Positions 16,090 to 25,517 are shown, counted from the stretch's first letter. The stretch is 51,620 bases of DNA from UBA668 sp043721915 (GCA_043721915.1 JAYSPV010000125.1:1-51620), one strand, 5' to 3'. A program made the numbers and translations. The notes: generated from the letters alone by a model not told the origin.

Positions 16090-17238
16090 TCAACCGGGTT
16101 GTGACTGGTCGGCCACCGCCTCGGCCGCTGGGGCCGCCACCCGCGCCGCGGTCACCGACGGGCGCGAGCCGCGCCGCCAGCCAAGGCCACGATCCTCGCG
16201 GGCGACCACTTCCTCTTCGAGCACGGTCACCCGGATGCCGCCGACCAGGTCGGTGATCAGGTTGAACAACGTGGCCATCAGCACGGCCAACCCGGTGAGA
16301 CCGACCACCACGAACATGCCGGCGATCCACGCGTTGTGGTACAACTCGCCGCCCTTGAGCTCGAACTTCTCCCAGCCGAAGCTCTCGAAAAATCGCTCGA
16401 CGTTGTCGATGGTGCCCGTGTTCTGCGCGACCTGCCAGAGCAGCACCCCGGCCGTGAGGCACACCCCGTACAGGAACAGGTTGAACACCAGCGCAACCTT
16501 GAAGATGCTCCACGAGTCCACGTGACGCACGACCCGAGTCACTCGGCGGACGCGGGGAGCACGGCGAGGCCGCACCACCGGCGCACGCAACGCGCGCTGC
16601 GGACGCTTCGGCTTCAACAGCGAAGGCAGCCCATCGGTGCCGTCAGTGTCGGTGTGCTCGACCAGCGCACCCCCAGGCAACGGCACTGCGACCGTCGCAG
16701 GGGTGGTGGGCATCAGAACCCGCGAGGGCGGCGGCTCGGCCGGAACGATCGGTGGCAGCAGCACCGGGACGCGGGCCTCCGACTGATCCGAGCGATTGCG
16801 CCCGTCAGCCCTAGGGCCGACAGGCTTCCGTTCGCGCTCGGGTGCACCCTTCGCGACGTCCACCGCTGTCGAGGCGGCATCGACGCCTTCATCGACGATG
16901 TCCGGTGCCGGCGAAGCAGATGTTGCCGCCGGTGCCACATCTGCTGGTTCGGCGCCATCGCGTCGCTTCGATCCGACGGGGCTGGTCGGCGACGATTGCG
17001 ACGTGCCGCCGGGCCCACGCGAACCCTGCGCGGAGTTGCGACCGGGGGTGTTCTTCGCGTTGCCGTTGCTCCTCGCGTTGCTGTTGTTCTTCGCGTTGCC
17101 GTTCTTGCGCGCCGACCCGCCGGTGGGGGCACTCTCCCGGCGAGGGTCTGGGGGTGGAGCGACCGGCGACTTCGATGCGCCCGTGGGTACGGGGCGCGCC
17201 ACGTCGCGCTGCTCGGTAGGGGGCACGCCGCTATCCAC
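16090..17238 (-). CDS. DUF3566 transmembrane protein (Rv0007-like)
   Basis: A 382-residue protein. The first 230 residues or so are low-complexity and disordered, rich in Pro, Ala, Asn and Lys, with a short GNAKN-type repeat near residues 45-65. The conserved DUF3566 domain follows (VDSWSIFKVALVFNLFLYGV), with two transmembrane helices and the NVERFFESFGWEKFEL segment between them. The family is restricted to Actinobacteria, lies next to gyrA and is of unknown function; the mycobacterial homologue is Rv0007. It ends before tRNA-Ile, matching the mycobacterial order. Confidence 0.9.
   Translation of the reverse strand: MDSGVPPTEQRDVARPVPTGASKSPVAPPPDPRRESAPTGGSARKNGNAKNNSNARSNGNAKNTPGRNSAQGSRGPGGTSQSSPTSPVGSKRRDGAEPADVAPAATSASPAPDIVDEGVDAASTAVDVAKGAPERERKPVGPRADGRNRSDQSEARVPVLLPPIVPAEPPPSRVLMPTTPATVAVPLPGGALVEHTDTDGTDGLPSLLKPKRPQRALRAPVVRPRRAPRVRRVTRVVRHVDSWSIFKVALVFNLFLYGVCLTAGVLLWQVAQNTGTIDNVERFFESFGWEKFELKGGELYHNAWIAGMFVVVGLTGLAVLMATLFNLITDLVGGIRVTVLEEEVVAREDRGLGWRRGSRPSVTAARVAAPAAEAVADQSQPG
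17051..17110 (-). repeat. Short in-frame coding repeat (GNAKN units)
   Basis: The DNA is built from near-copies of a unit containing GTTGCCGTT/TTCGCG, giving Asn/Lys-rich peptide units such as GNAKN and SNARSNGNAKN in the disordered N-terminus of the DUF3566 protein. Copies are imperfect. This suggests past slippage in a region under little structural constraint. Confidence 0.6.
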
Positions 17239-17265
17239 ATGGCGAGTGTAGGCAACGGCGAGCAG

Positions 17266-17652
17266 TCACGGGGCGCGCGTGGCTCTGGCCGTTGCCACGT
17301 CGGCGCCCACCCTCACCGACACCACGACCGTCTCACCGGAACTGGTGAACCCGATCAGCAGGCCGTCATTGGCTGCAGCGACCCGCTGAGCTGCCGCACG
17401 GCCACCCGTGACGCCGGCCAGTGCGGCTGCGTCGGCAGCCACCTGTGCCTGTTCCTTCGCCACCACGCGAGCGCCGAACGCCGCCGTCGCGAGCATCGTC
17501 ACGACCACCACGACCACCACGGCGAGCACCAAGACGGTCGCCTGCCCTTCCTCGCGGCGGCACCGTCGACGGTCCGCCACCAGTTCTTCTTCGCGCATCT
17601 CAGACCTCATCCGTTCCAGGGAGCAGTTCGGTTCGGCGGGTCTCACCCACAA
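17266..17652 (-). CDS. TadE/TadG-like pilus-assembly-type membrane protein
   Basis: Up to 128 residues. It contains REEGQATVLVLAVVVVVVVT followed by AFGARVVAKEQAQVAADAAALAGV, the hallmark of TadE-like and helicase/secretion-neighbourhood (TIGR03816) proteins: a type III-prepilin-like N-terminus, one membrane helix and an exported Ala-rich helix. Starts at 17652, 17610 or 17598 (closest to the motif) are all possible. No tad ATPase or secretion genes are nearby, so it is an orphan lying between gyrA and DUF3566. Confidence 0.7.
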   Translation of the reverse strand: MWVRPAEPNCSLERMRSEMREEELVADRRRCRREEGQATVLVLAVVVVVVVTMLATAAFGARVVAKEQAQVAADAAALAGVTGGRAAAQRVAAANDGLLIGFTSSGETVVVSVRVGADVATARATRAP

Positions 17653-17692
17653 GGTGGCGCGTTGCGCAAGGTTGCCCGAGGGTGCGGGCGGC

Positions 17693-20164
17693 TTACTCCT
17701 CGTCGCTGGCGAGGATGGGCGCCACCGAGGCGACTATCTGGCCATCGTCGAGGTTCATCAGCCGAACGCCGGTGGCATCGCGGCCCTGTGAGGAGATCTC
17801 CCGCACGGGCATGCGGATCGCGACGCCGGCATTGCTCACCGCGACGATCTCGTCGTCGAGCCCGACCATGAACGCAGCCACGACCTGGCCCTTCTTGCCG
17901 GTGAGACGGATGCCGATCACGCCCTGGCCGCCGCGGCCCTGGACGTTGAAACGATCGAGCTGAGTGCGCTTGCCGTAGCCGGACTCGGTGATCATCAAGA
18001 TGGCAGTGTCATCGCGGCCGACATCCACCGACACCAGCTCATCGCCCGTCTTCAGCTTCACACCACGCACACCCGACGCTGCCCGCCCCATTGCGCGGAC
18101 CTCGCCCTCGTTGAAACGAATCGTGATGCCCTTGCGGGTGACGATGAAGATGTCGTCGGCGCCACTGGTCTCGATCACCTTCACCAACTCGTCGCCCTCG
18201 CGTAGGTTGATCGCGATCAACCCGTCGCGACGGCCGCTGTCGTACTCGTTGAACGCGGTCTTCTTCACGACACCGAGACGAGTGGCGAAGAACAGGTTGC
18301 GTTCGCCGGCGAAGTCGCGAGTGTCGATGATCGCCTGAATTGTCTCGCCTGCCTGGAGGGGCAGCAGGTTGACGATCGGCATGCCCTTTGCCTGGCGCTC
18401 GCGCTCGGGCACATCCATCGCCCGCAGGCGGTAGACCTTGCCGCGGTTGCTGAAGAACAGCAGGAACGCGTGCGCCGTGGTGAAGATCACGTGGCGCACG
18501 ATGTCGTCGCTTTTGAGCTTCGCGCCCGCTACACCGCGGCCGCCACGGCCCTGCGTCTTGAACGAACCGGCGGGTACCGCCTTCACATACTGGGCTTCGG
18601 TCATCACGATGACAAGTTCCTTGTCGTCGACAAGGTCCTCGATGCTCATCTCGCCGGAGTCGTAGGTGATCGGGCAGACGCGAGGCGTCGCGAACTCTTC
18701 CTTGATGGCGAGCATTTCGGTCTTGATCACTCCGCGCAGCTTCTCGGGCGAGTCGAGGATGCTCTGCAGTTCGATGATGCGTGCTCGCACGTCGTCGAGT
18801 TCTGTTTGCAGATCGACGCGGCTGAGCCGGGTGAGTTGCGAGAGGCGCATTTCGAGGATGTCGGTGGCTTGGATCTCGGTGAACTCGTACGGTGCGACCA
18901 TCAGGCCGGCTTTGGCCGCTGCGGCGTCATCGCTGGCACGAATGAGAGCGATGATCGCATCGATGACGTTGAGTGCCTTGATGCGGCCTTCGAGGATGTG
19001 CTCGCGGCGCTTCGCCTTGGCGAGCCGGAACTCGGTGCGCCGTGTGATGACATCGACCTGGTGGCGGACGTAGCCCTCGAGCGCCTGCACCAGGTTGAGC
19101 GTGCGCGGCACACCATCGACCAACGCCACCATGTTGACCGGGAAGCTGGTCTGCAGCGAGGTGAGCTTGAACAGGTTGTTCATCACCACGTTGGCATTCG
19201 CGTCACGCTTGAGTGTGATCACGAGGTTGGTCTTGGCCGCGGCAGAGGCGTCATTGACATCGGCGATGCCGTCGAGCTCGCCGCTATCGACCAGTTCCTG
19301 GATTCGGCTGGCGATCGAGTTGCAGCTCGTCTGGTACGGCAACTCGGTGACCAGGATCTGCATCTGGCCCTTCTTGCCTTCCTCGATGGCAGCCTTCGCG
19401 CGCATCTTGATGCTGCCGCGACCTGTGCGGTAGGCATCGATGATGCCGGCGCGACCCAGGATCGTGCCGCCGGTGGGGAAGTCGGGGCCCTTCACGAACT
19501 GCATCAGGTCGTCGGCGGTTGCCTCGGGGTTGTCGATCAGGTGGATCGTGGCGTCGATGACCTCACCCAGGTTGTGCGGCGGGATGCTGGTGGCCATGCC
19601 GACGGCGATGCCCTGGCTGCCGTTGACCAACAGGTTCGGGAATCGCGCCGGCAGGACTGACGGCTCCTCGGTGGTGTTGTCGTAGTTGGGCAGCATGTCG
19701 ACGGTTTCCTCGTCGATGTCGGCCAGCATCTGCATCGCCAACGGGTGCAGACGGCACTCCGTGTAGCGCTCCGCGGCGGCGCCAAAATCGGGGCTGCCGT
19801 AGTTGCCGTGGAAGTCGATCAGCGGGTGACGCAGGCTGAACGGCTGGGCCATGCGGACAAGCGCGTCGTAGATCGCACTGTTGCCATGCGGGTGATACTT
19901 CGCCATCGTGTCGCCGGTGACGCGGGCACTCTTCACGTGCGGCCGGTTGGGGCGAAAGCCTTGCTGGTCCATGTCCCAGATGATGCGGCGGTGCACCGGC
20001 TTGAGGCCGTCGCGGACATCGGGCAACGCACGCGACATGATGACTGACATCGCGTAGTCGAGAAAGCTGCGCTCCATCTCGTCCTGCAGTTGGATCGGCT
20101 CGATCTGGTCGTGGCCGTTCTCGTCGTCGGCGGCGGGCGGGGGTGTGTTCGGTGTGTCACTCAT
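17693..20164 (-). CDS. gyrA: DNA gyrase subunit A
   Basis: An 823-residue type IIA topoisomerase A subunit. The catalytic Tyr is in AAERYTECRL. The quinolone-resistance segment reads YHPHGNSAIYDALVRMAQPF, keeping the drug-contact Ser and Asp, so no classic resistance substitution is seen. The C-terminal pinwheel contains the GyrA box as QGRGGRG (residues about 540) and a second QGRGGQG. With GyrB it introduces negative supercoils ahead of the replication fork. ATG 20164 is separated by a single base from the gyrB stop; the pair forms an operon. Confidence 0.99.
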   Translation of the reverse strand: MSDTPNTPPPAADDENGHDQIEPIQLQDEMERSFLDYAMSVIMSRALPDVRDGLKPVHRRIIWDMDQQGFRPNRPHVKSARVTGDTMAKYHPHGNSAIYDALVRMAQPFSLRHPLIDFHGNYGSPDFGAAAERYTECRLHPLAMQMLADIDEETVDMLPNYDNTTEEPSVLPARFPNLLVNGSQGIAVGMATSIPPHNLGEVIDATIHLIDNPEATADDLMQFVKGPDFPTGGTILGRAGIIDAYRTGRGSIKMRAKAAIEEGKKGQMQILVTELPYQTSCNSIASRIQELVDSGELDGIADVNDASAAAKTNLVITLKRDANANVVMNNLFKLTSLQTSFPVNMVALVDGVPRTLNLVQALEGYVRHQVDVITRRTEFRLAKAKRREHILEGRIKALNVIDAIIALIRASDDAAAAKAGLMVAPYEFTEIQATDILEMRLSQLTRLSRVDLQTELDDVRARIIELQSILDSPEKLRGVIKTEMLAIKEEFATPRVCPITYDSGEMSIEDLVDDKELVIVMTEAQYVKAVPAGSFKTQGRGGRGVAGAKLKSDDIVRHVIFTTAHAFLLFFSNRGKVYRLRAMDVPERERQAKGMPIVNLLPLQAGETIQAIIDTRDFAGERNLFFATRLGVVKKTAFNEYDSGRRDGLIAINLREGDELVKVIETSGADDIFIVTRKGITIRFNEGEVRAMGRAASGVRGVKLKTGDELVSVDVGRDDTAILMITESGYGKRTQLDRFNVQGRGGQGVIGIRLTGKKGQVVAAFMVGLDDEIVAVSNAGVAIRMPVREISSQGRDATGVRLMNLDDGQIVASVAPILASDEE

Positions 20165-20165
20165 G

Positions 20166-22130
20166 TCAGAAGTCCAGGTTCCGTACGTCGCGTGCGTTGG
20201 TGGTGATGAACTGCTTGCGCAGGTCGACGTCGTCGCCCATCAGCACGCTCGTGATCTCGTCGGCCAACGCGGCTTCCTCGACGGTGATCTGCAACAGTGT
20301 GCGGGTGCTGACGTCCATGGTGGTGGGCTTGAGCTCTTGCCAGTCCATCTCGCCGAGACCCTTCAACCGGTTGAAGTCGTTCTTGTGGTTGGGGTGGGCC
20401 TCGAGGAAGCGATTCTTGGCGTGCTCGTCCTTCAGGTAGATCTTCTCCTTGCCGACCAGCGTGGAGAACAGCGGCGGCTGGGCGATGTAGACGTACCCGG
20501 CCTCGACCATCGTGCGCATCTGGCGGAAGAAGAACGTGAGCAGCAGCGTGCGAATGTGGCTGCCGTCGACATCGGCGTCACAGAGGATGATCACCTTGTG
20601 ATAGCGAGCCTTGGCGGCATCGAACTCGTCGCCGACACCGCCGCCGATGGCGGTGATCAACGCCTGGATCTCGTTGTTCTTCAGCATCTTGTCGAGCCGC
20701 GAACGCTCGACGTTGAGGATCTTGCCGCGGATGGGCAGCAACGCCTGCGTGCGTGGATCGCGCGCGTTGAGCGCCGAACCACCGGCGGAGTCGCCCTCGA
20801 CGATGAAGATCTCGCTCTCCTCCGGGTTGCCGCTGCTGCAGTCCTTCAGCTTGTCGGGCATGCCGGCGCCGGCCAGTGCCGTCTTGCGGCGGATCGCGTT
20901 GCGGGCGTTCTTCGCTGCCACGCGGGCCTGCGCCGCGGCGAGGCCCTTCTTGACCAGCTTGTTGGCCTCGGTGGGGTTCTCTTCCAGCCACTCGGCGAGA
21001 CGCTCGTTGGTGGCCTTCTGCACGAAACTGCGCATCGGCACGTTGCCCAACTTGGCCTTCGTCTGCCCCTCGAACTGAGGCTCGCGCAGTTTCACCGACA
21101 CGATCGCGGTGATGCCCTCGCGAATGTCTTCGCCGAGCAGGTTGTCGTCCTTCTCCTTGAGCAGGTTCTTCGTGCGCGCGTACTTGTTGACGACGCTGGT
21201 GAGCGCCGTCTTGAAGCCCTCGATGTGCATGCCGCCCTCGACGGTGGAGATGCCGTTGGCGTAGCCGTGGATGCCCTCGTAGTACCCGGTGTTCCACTGG
21301 ATCGCGATGTCGAGCGTCTGCTGGCCCTCGGTGTCTTCGTCCTCGAAGTGGGCGACCTTGCTGAACAACGCCTCCTTCGACTGATTGAGGTGGCGAACGA
21401 AGTCGACGATGCCGCCCTTGTACTGGAACGTGACGTCCTGTTCCTTGTCGGGGCGCTCGTCCTTGAAGGCGATCTCGAGGCCCTTGTTCAGGAAGGCCAT
21501 CGTCTGCAGGCGCTCGAGCACGGTGCGCGCCACGAACTCGGTGCCTTCGGCCACGAACACGGTGGGATCCGGCCAGAACGTGACCGTGGTGCCGCTCTGG
21601 CGACCGCTTGCCGGCGTCGGCCCGACTGCGGCGATCTTGCCCTGCGGCTTGCCGCCCTTCGCGTATTCCTGCTGGTAGCGCGTACCAAGCTTGTCGATCT
21701 CGATGAACAGCCGCTCGCTCAGCGCGTTGACCACGCTGACACCCACACCGTGGAGACCGCCCGACACCTTGTAGCCATCGCCACCGAACTTGCCGCCGGC
21801 GTGCAACACGGTGAGCACGACTTCAGCTGCGCTCTTGCCCTTGTGCGGGCCGGATGTGATCGAATCGACCGGGACGCCGCGGCCGTTGTCGTCGACCTTG
21901 CAGCCGCCATCGGCCAACAGCGTGACGCCGATCCGCGTGCAAAAGCCCGCCATCGCTTCGTCGACGGCGTTGTCGACTACCTCCCAGATCAGGTGGTGGA
22001 GGCCGGCCAGACCAGTGGAACCGATGTACATCCCAGGGCGCTTACGGACCGGATCGAGCCCCTCGAGGACCTGGATGTCCTTGGCGCCGTAGTCAGCGGT
22101 TGGTTGATTGGTGTCGGAGGACACACACAC
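20166..22130 (-). CDS. gyrB: DNA gyrase subunit B
   Basis: A 654-residue GHKL ATPase subunit. Visible motifs are VVDNAVDEAMAG (ATP/Mg2+), GLHGVGVSVVNALS (glycine loop), EGDSAGGSA and PLRGKILNVE of the TOPRIM domain, and DADVDGSHIRTLLLTFFFRQM near the end. GTG 22130 is the longest start, and an in-frame GTG at 22124 is an alternative. The 5' region of about 300 bp has no gene and probably carries the gyrBA promoter. The order dciA-gyrB-gyrA is as in other actinobacteria. Confidence 0.99.
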   Translation of the reverse strand: MCVSSDTNQPTADYGAKDIQVLEGLDPVRKRPGMYIGSTGLAGLHHLIWEVVDNAVDEAMAGFCTRIGVTLLADGGCKVDDNGRGVPVDSITSGPHKGKSAAEVVLTVLHAGGKFGGDGYKVSGGLHGVGVSVVNALSERLFIEIDKLGTRYQQEYAKGGKPQGKIAAVGPTPASGRQSGTTVTFWPDPTVFVAEGTEFVARTVLERLQTMAFLNKGLEIAFKDERPDKEQDVTFQYKGGIVDFVRHLNQSKEALFSKVAHFEDEDTEGQQTLDIAIQWNTGYYEGIHGYANGISTVEGGMHIEGFKTALTSVVNKYARTKNLLKEKDDNLLGEDIREGITAIVSVKLREPQFEGQTKAKLGNVPMRSFVQKATNERLAEWLEENPTEANKLVKKGLAAAQARVAAKNARNAIRRKTALAGAGMPDKLKDCSSGNPEESEIFIVEGDSAGGSALNARDPRTQALLPIRGKILNVERSRLDKMLKNNEIQALITAIGGGVGDEFDAAKARYHKVIILCDADVDGSHIRTLLLTFFFRQMRTMVEAGYVYIAQPPLFSTLVGKEKIYLKDEHAKNRFLEAHPNHKNDFNRLKGLGEMDWQELKPTTMDVSTRTLLQITVEEAALADEITSVLMGDDVDLRKQFITTNARDVRNLDF

Positions 22131-22431
22131 CTCAATCTACTTCGGGGAAAACAGGCGTTGACCTGCACTTCTTGGGGGCGACACGTGAGCTGGCTCCACT
22201 CTGCCCGGTGGGGACGCAGCTGTCGTCGCGAGACAGGTCACAGTCTACCTCAGGGGTGTCACAAAGAGGTGGAGGGTAGTCGGGGTCGCTCGGCATCTCG
22301 CCGCTGCCCGCAGAGCGAACCACAGCGGCCATTCCGGCGACGCCAGATCGATGGACGCAATGCGCATTTTGCCGGGGACCGGCGCAGTCTGTCCGGCTGC
22401 GACGCCCGATCGAGGCGCCAGCCCGCCGTGA
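22131..22431. other. Gap between dciA-like gene and gyrB; no gene seen
   Basis: This 301-bp stretch probably holds the gyrBA promoter and leader. The only structure noted is a nested inverted repeat at 22361-22386, TGCGC/GCGCA outside GCCGG/CCGGC. On the minus strand a TAGACT at about 22237-22243 could serve as a -10 box, but no spaced -35 was found. A 66-codon frame here has atypical codon use and was not accepted. Confidence 0.5.
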
Positions 22432-22761
22432 TCAGCGACCGACGCGCACGTCGATACGTTCGATGTTCGCGCCGGCTACCTCCAGCAGCCGCTGCTTGAG
22501 GGTGCTCTCCAAGAACTTCAACTGCGTCGCCCACGCCGGATCATCGACCTTCACCACCAGGGTCGTGCCGTCCAATTTCACCGGCTGCACGTGCAGGGCA
22601 AGGGCGGCGCCGACTGCTTCCTCCCAGCGGCCGAACACCCCACCCATCGCCGCAGCGGAAGCCGTCACTGCAGCAGCGCCCGTCTCGGGACGCAGCGAAC
22701 GGACCACCTGATGCAGGCTGTCGCCCAGCCGGATCGGTTCGTCGCGTGCCACAGGTCTCAC
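22432..22761 (-). CDS. DUF721/DciA-family protein
   Basis: A 109-residue protein of the DUF721/DciA family. DciA proteins assist loading of replicative helicase DnaB in bacteria lacking DnaC. The KH-like core is visible: VFGRWEEAVGAALALHVQPVKLDGTTLVVKVDDPAWATQL is split over positions 42-82, ending with the basic helix LLEVAGANIERIDVRVG. It is shorter than mycobacterial Rv0004, which has long extra tails. GTG 22761 overlaps the recF stop as GTGA; GTG 22752 is an alternative. Confidence 0.85.
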   Translation of the reverse strand: MRPVARDEPIRLGDSLHQVVRSLRPETGAAAVTASAAAMGGVFGRWEEAVGAALALHVQPVKLDGTTLVVKVDDPAWATQLKFLESTLKQRLLEVAGANIERIDVRVGR

Positions 22762-23840
22762 TCTGCCAGGACTGCGCCGGCTTCGATGCGCAGCACGGCA
22801 TCGGGATGGGCCGCCTCGGGCAGCACACCGGCCGTGGTGAGCACGACCTGGCCGGGCGGCAGGTGCGTGAGCAGCGCCGCGGAGCGGCGCGGGTCCAGTT
22901 CGCTGAGCACGTCGTCGAGCACCAGCACCGGGCTGCTGCCGGCCTTCTCCGCAACCATCCGATGCGCAGCAAGGCGCAAGGCGAGCGCGAGCGTGCGTTG
23001 TTCACCCTGTGAGGCGTGCGTGCGGGCCGGCAGGCCCCCGATGAACAGTTCGAGGTCGTCGCGATGTGGCCCGACTGTGCTCACCCCGCGGCGGACATCA
23101 TCGGCCCTGACGGAGGCCAGCGCCGCCAACAACCCGCGCTGGCGCCACTCCGGCTCGTACCGCAGGTCGACAACGCTGGGTCGGTCGGCCAGTTGCTCGT
23201 ACGCATCGGCGACCATCGGCGTCAGCCGAGCGATCAACACCGCCCGCGCATGACCGAACTGGTCGCCCACCTGTGCGAGCTTCGCGTCCCACACGTCGAG
23301 TGAGATCCCCAGCTCGGCGTCGAGGCGGCCCGCGGAGTGCTTCAGCAGCGTGTTGCGCTGCTTGACGATGCGATCCAGCTCGAGCCGCAACGCGTCGTAC
23401 TTCAACGCCAGCGAGACGAGCGTGTCATCCAGGAATCGTCGCCGTTCCTGCGGGCCACCCTTGATCAACGCAAGGTCGTCGGGAGAGAACACGGTCACGC
23501 GCATCACACCCAACAGGTCTCGAGATCTGCCGAGCTTCTGCTTGTTGATCTGCACCCGATTGCGGCCGTGTCGCGAGAGTTCGAGCTCGACGAGGATCTC
23601 TCGCCCGTCGGGATGTAGCACGGTGGCACGCACGATGGCGGTATCCGCGCCGACTCGGATCAAGGCGTCGGTGGGAGCGCCACGGAAGCTGTCCAGTGAC
23701 GCGAGGTAGGCCAGCGCCTCGGCGAGGTTGGTCTTGCCCTGTCCGTTGAGGCCGACGACCGCAGTGATGCCGTGGTGGAAGTCGAACGAGGCTTGCGCGT
23801 AGTTGCGAAAGTCGACGAGCTCCAGCCGCGTGACGATCAT
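22758..23840 (-). CDS. recF: DNA replication and repair protein RecF
   Basis: A 360-residue SMC-like ABC ATPase. Walker A is GLNGQGKTN (residues about 30-38), the signature is ASQGEQRTLALALRLA (about 290) and Walker B is PVLVLDDVLSELD (about 315). RecF loads RecA at single-strand gaps. ATG 23840 overlaps the stop of the upstream GNAT gene (ATGA), and the recF stop overlaps the next start, so the run GNAT-recF-dciA is co-translated. Confidence 0.98.
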   Translation of the reverse strand: MIVTRLELVDFRNYAQASFDFHHGITAVVGLNGQGKTNLAEALAYLASLDSFRGAPTDALIRVGADTAIVRATVLHPDGREILVELELSRHGRNRVQINKQKLGRSRDLLGVMRVTVFSPDDLALIKGGPQERRRFLDDTLVSLALKYDALRLELDRIVKQRNTLLKHSAGRLDAELGISLDVWDAKLAQVGDQFGHARAVLIARLTPMVADAYEQLADRPSVVDLRYEPEWRQRGLLAALASVRADDVRRGVSTVGPHRDDLELFIGGLPARTHASQGEQRTLALALRLAAHRMVAEKAGSSPVLVLDDVLSELDPRRSAALLTHLPPGQVVLTTAGVLPEAAHPDAVLRIEAGAVLAE

Positions 23841-24388
23841 TCCCGCAGGCCGACCGCGTCGAGCCGCCAGAACACGTCCGGGTACACCAGCGTGCCGCGC
23901 ATCCAGGGTTCGTACGCCGGCAGGCGGTAGGCCATGAATGCCGCCGGCGGTATGCGCTGTGACGGTGCCACGAATCCCAACTCGAGCCCCTGCCTGAAGC
24001 CGAACCTCGGGTAGTAGCTCGGATGACCCTCGAGGAACACCAGCGGCTCAGGCCGGCTCGCGGCAAGAACGCGCATGGCTTCGGTGATCAGGGCGGTGCC
24101 GATGCCAGTGCGTTGCGCGTCGGCCCGCACCCCGACCGGGCTGAGCACCAGCACGTCGACGATCCGTTCGGGCGCATCCAGGAACGCGTGGCTGAACACG
24201 ACGTGGCCGACGACCTCGTTCCCCCGCAGCGCGACGAACGACAACTCGTCCTCCCAACTCCATGAGGCACGTAGACCGTCGAGTAGCTCCCCGATCGTCG
24301 GATCGTCGCCGAACGCGTCGACGCTGACCGCACGCGCCACAGCCCACTCGTCGGGCCGCATCACACGGATGCTCACGTCCGTGTGCAT
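23837..24388 (-). CDS. GNAT-family N-acetyltransferase
   Basis: A 183-residue acetyl-CoA-dependent acetyltransferase. The core strand VDVLVLSPVGVRADAQRTGIGTALI holds the RxxGxG/A acetyl-CoA pyrophosphate loop, and the late motif FLEGHPSYYPRFGFRQG is typical of YhbS-like (predicted) acetyltransferases. The substrate is unknown. It lies between dnaN and recF, where mycobacteria carry gnd, and is coupled to recF by a 4-nt overlap, so it is transcribed with replication genes. Confidence 0.88.
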   Translation of the reverse strand: MHTDVSIRVMRPDEWAVARAVSVDAFGDDPTIGELLDGLRASWSWEDELSFVALRGNEVVGHVVFSHAFLDAPERIVDVLVLSPVGVRADAQRTGIGTALITEAMRVLAASRPEPLVFLEGHPSYYPRFGFRQGLELGFVAPSQRIPPAAFMAYRLPAYEPWMRGTLVYPDVFWRLDAVGLRE

Positions 24389-24395
24389 CGCTGGG

Positions 24396-25490
24396 CTAGG
24401 GCACCCGTACCGGCATCAGCAGGTACAGGTAGTCGTCGATGCCGACCCCGCGCACGACGGCGGGCTTGAGCGCATCGAGCGTCGACAACGTGATGCTGTC
24501 GCCGATGCACGCCTCGACACCGGCCGCGAAGTAATCGGGATTGAAAGCAACGGTGAGATCCGTCCCCACGTATGTGGCATCGAGTTCCTCCGATGCGTTG
24601 CCGACATCCTGTGTGATCGCCGTCAGGCGCAGCGTGTCGCCACCCATCTGCAGGCGCACCGGCGTGGCATCCTTGGCGAGGATCTTCACGCGCCGGATCG
24701 CCTCCAGCAGTGGTTCGCGTTCGACGGTGAGGGTGTTGGGATGCGACGGCGGGATCAACTGGCGATAGTTGGGGAACTCGCCTTCGATCAACCGTGTGGT
24801 GAGGCGGGTGCTGCCCACCTCGAACGTTGCGTCGCGATCGCCGAGGCGCATCGTGACACTCTCGCCTCCACCCACCAGGCGCTGCAGCTCGGTGAGCGCC
24901 CGTCCGGGGATCAACACCTTCTGGTCCGCGGCCAGCACTTGCTGGCCCACCAGGTCGCGCACCGCGAGCCGATAGCTGTCCGTGGCCACCATCCGCAGTC
25001 CGTCGCCTTCGGCCGTCATCATCACACCCGTCAGGATCGGACGTGCCTCATCGGTGCTGGCCGCGCGAACCACCTGGCGCAGGGCATCACCGAACTGGGC
25101 CGCAGGCAGCGTCACCGAGGAGTTCACAGCCGACGCGAGCTTCGGGTAGTCGTCGAAGCTCAGCGGGCGAACCGTGAAGTGCGAACGACCGTTGCTGATG
25201 CTGACCTCGTCGCCCTCGGCGACGACATCGACCGCACCCGAACCTAATGAGCGCACGATGTCGGCAGCCAGACGCGCCGGCAACACAACGCCACCATCAC
25301 CATCACCACCGACTTCGATCGACAGTTGAATGGTCAGGTCCAAGTCGGTGCCGGTGACCGACAACTGGCTGCCGATCAGCTCGAGACGGAGACCCGACAG
25401 CACCGGAAGTGCACCTGTTCGGCCGGTAGCGGCACGGCCGGCAGTGGCCAGCGCTTCGGCCAGCGCTTCACGTTCACAACGGAACTTCAC
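24396..25490 (-). CDS. dnaN: DNA polymerase III beta subunit (sliding clamp)
   Basis: A 364-residue clamp made of three similar domains. It begins KFRCEREALAEALATAGRA and includes LELIGSQLSVTGTDLDLTI and the C-terminal YLLMPVRVP, the end of the partner-binding region. It encircles DNA and tethers polymerase III and other partners. GTG 25490 is chosen because AAAGGGAA lies 6 nt upstream and because family members start there; the longer frame would cross the AT-rich origin element. It is separated from dnaA by the origin region. Confidence 0.98.
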   Translation of the reverse strand: MKFRCEREALAEALATAGRAATGRTGALPVLSGLRLELIGSQLSVTGTDLDLTIQLSIEVGGDGDGGVVLPARLAADIVRSLGSGAVDVVAEGDEVSISNGRSHFTVRPLSFDDYPKLASAVNSSVTLPAAQFGDALRQVVRAASTDEARPILTGVMMTAEGDGLRMVATDSYRLAVRDLVGQQVLAADQKVLIPGRALTELQRLVGGGESVTMRLGDRDATFEVGSTRLTTRLIEGEFPNYRQLIPPSHPNTLTVEREPLLEAIRRVKILAKDATPVRLQMGGDTLRLTAITQDVGNASEELDATYVGTDLTVAFNPDYFAAGVEACIGDSITLSTLDALKPAVVRGVGIDDYLYLLMPVRVP

Positions 25491-25517
25491 AGCGTTCCCT
25501 TTCGCGTCATGGGGTGA

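Noticed and set aside
18470..19660. 396-codon plus-strand open frame over gyrA
   Set aside because: It is a shadow of gyrA, with no domain of its own visible.
17798..20164. Quinolone-resistance substitution in gyrA
   Set aside because: The key Ser and Asp of the drug-contact segment are both present; the Asn before the Ser is not a classic resistance change.
22132..22332. 66-codon minus-strand frame ending 1 nt before gyrB, a possible leader peptide
   Set aside because: Third-position GC is only about two thirds by eye, far below the neighbours, there is no ribosome site, and the composition is unlike a folded protein.
20145..22499. 784-codon plus-strand open frame over gyrB
   Set aside because: It is antisense to gyrB, whose motifs are complete on the other strand.
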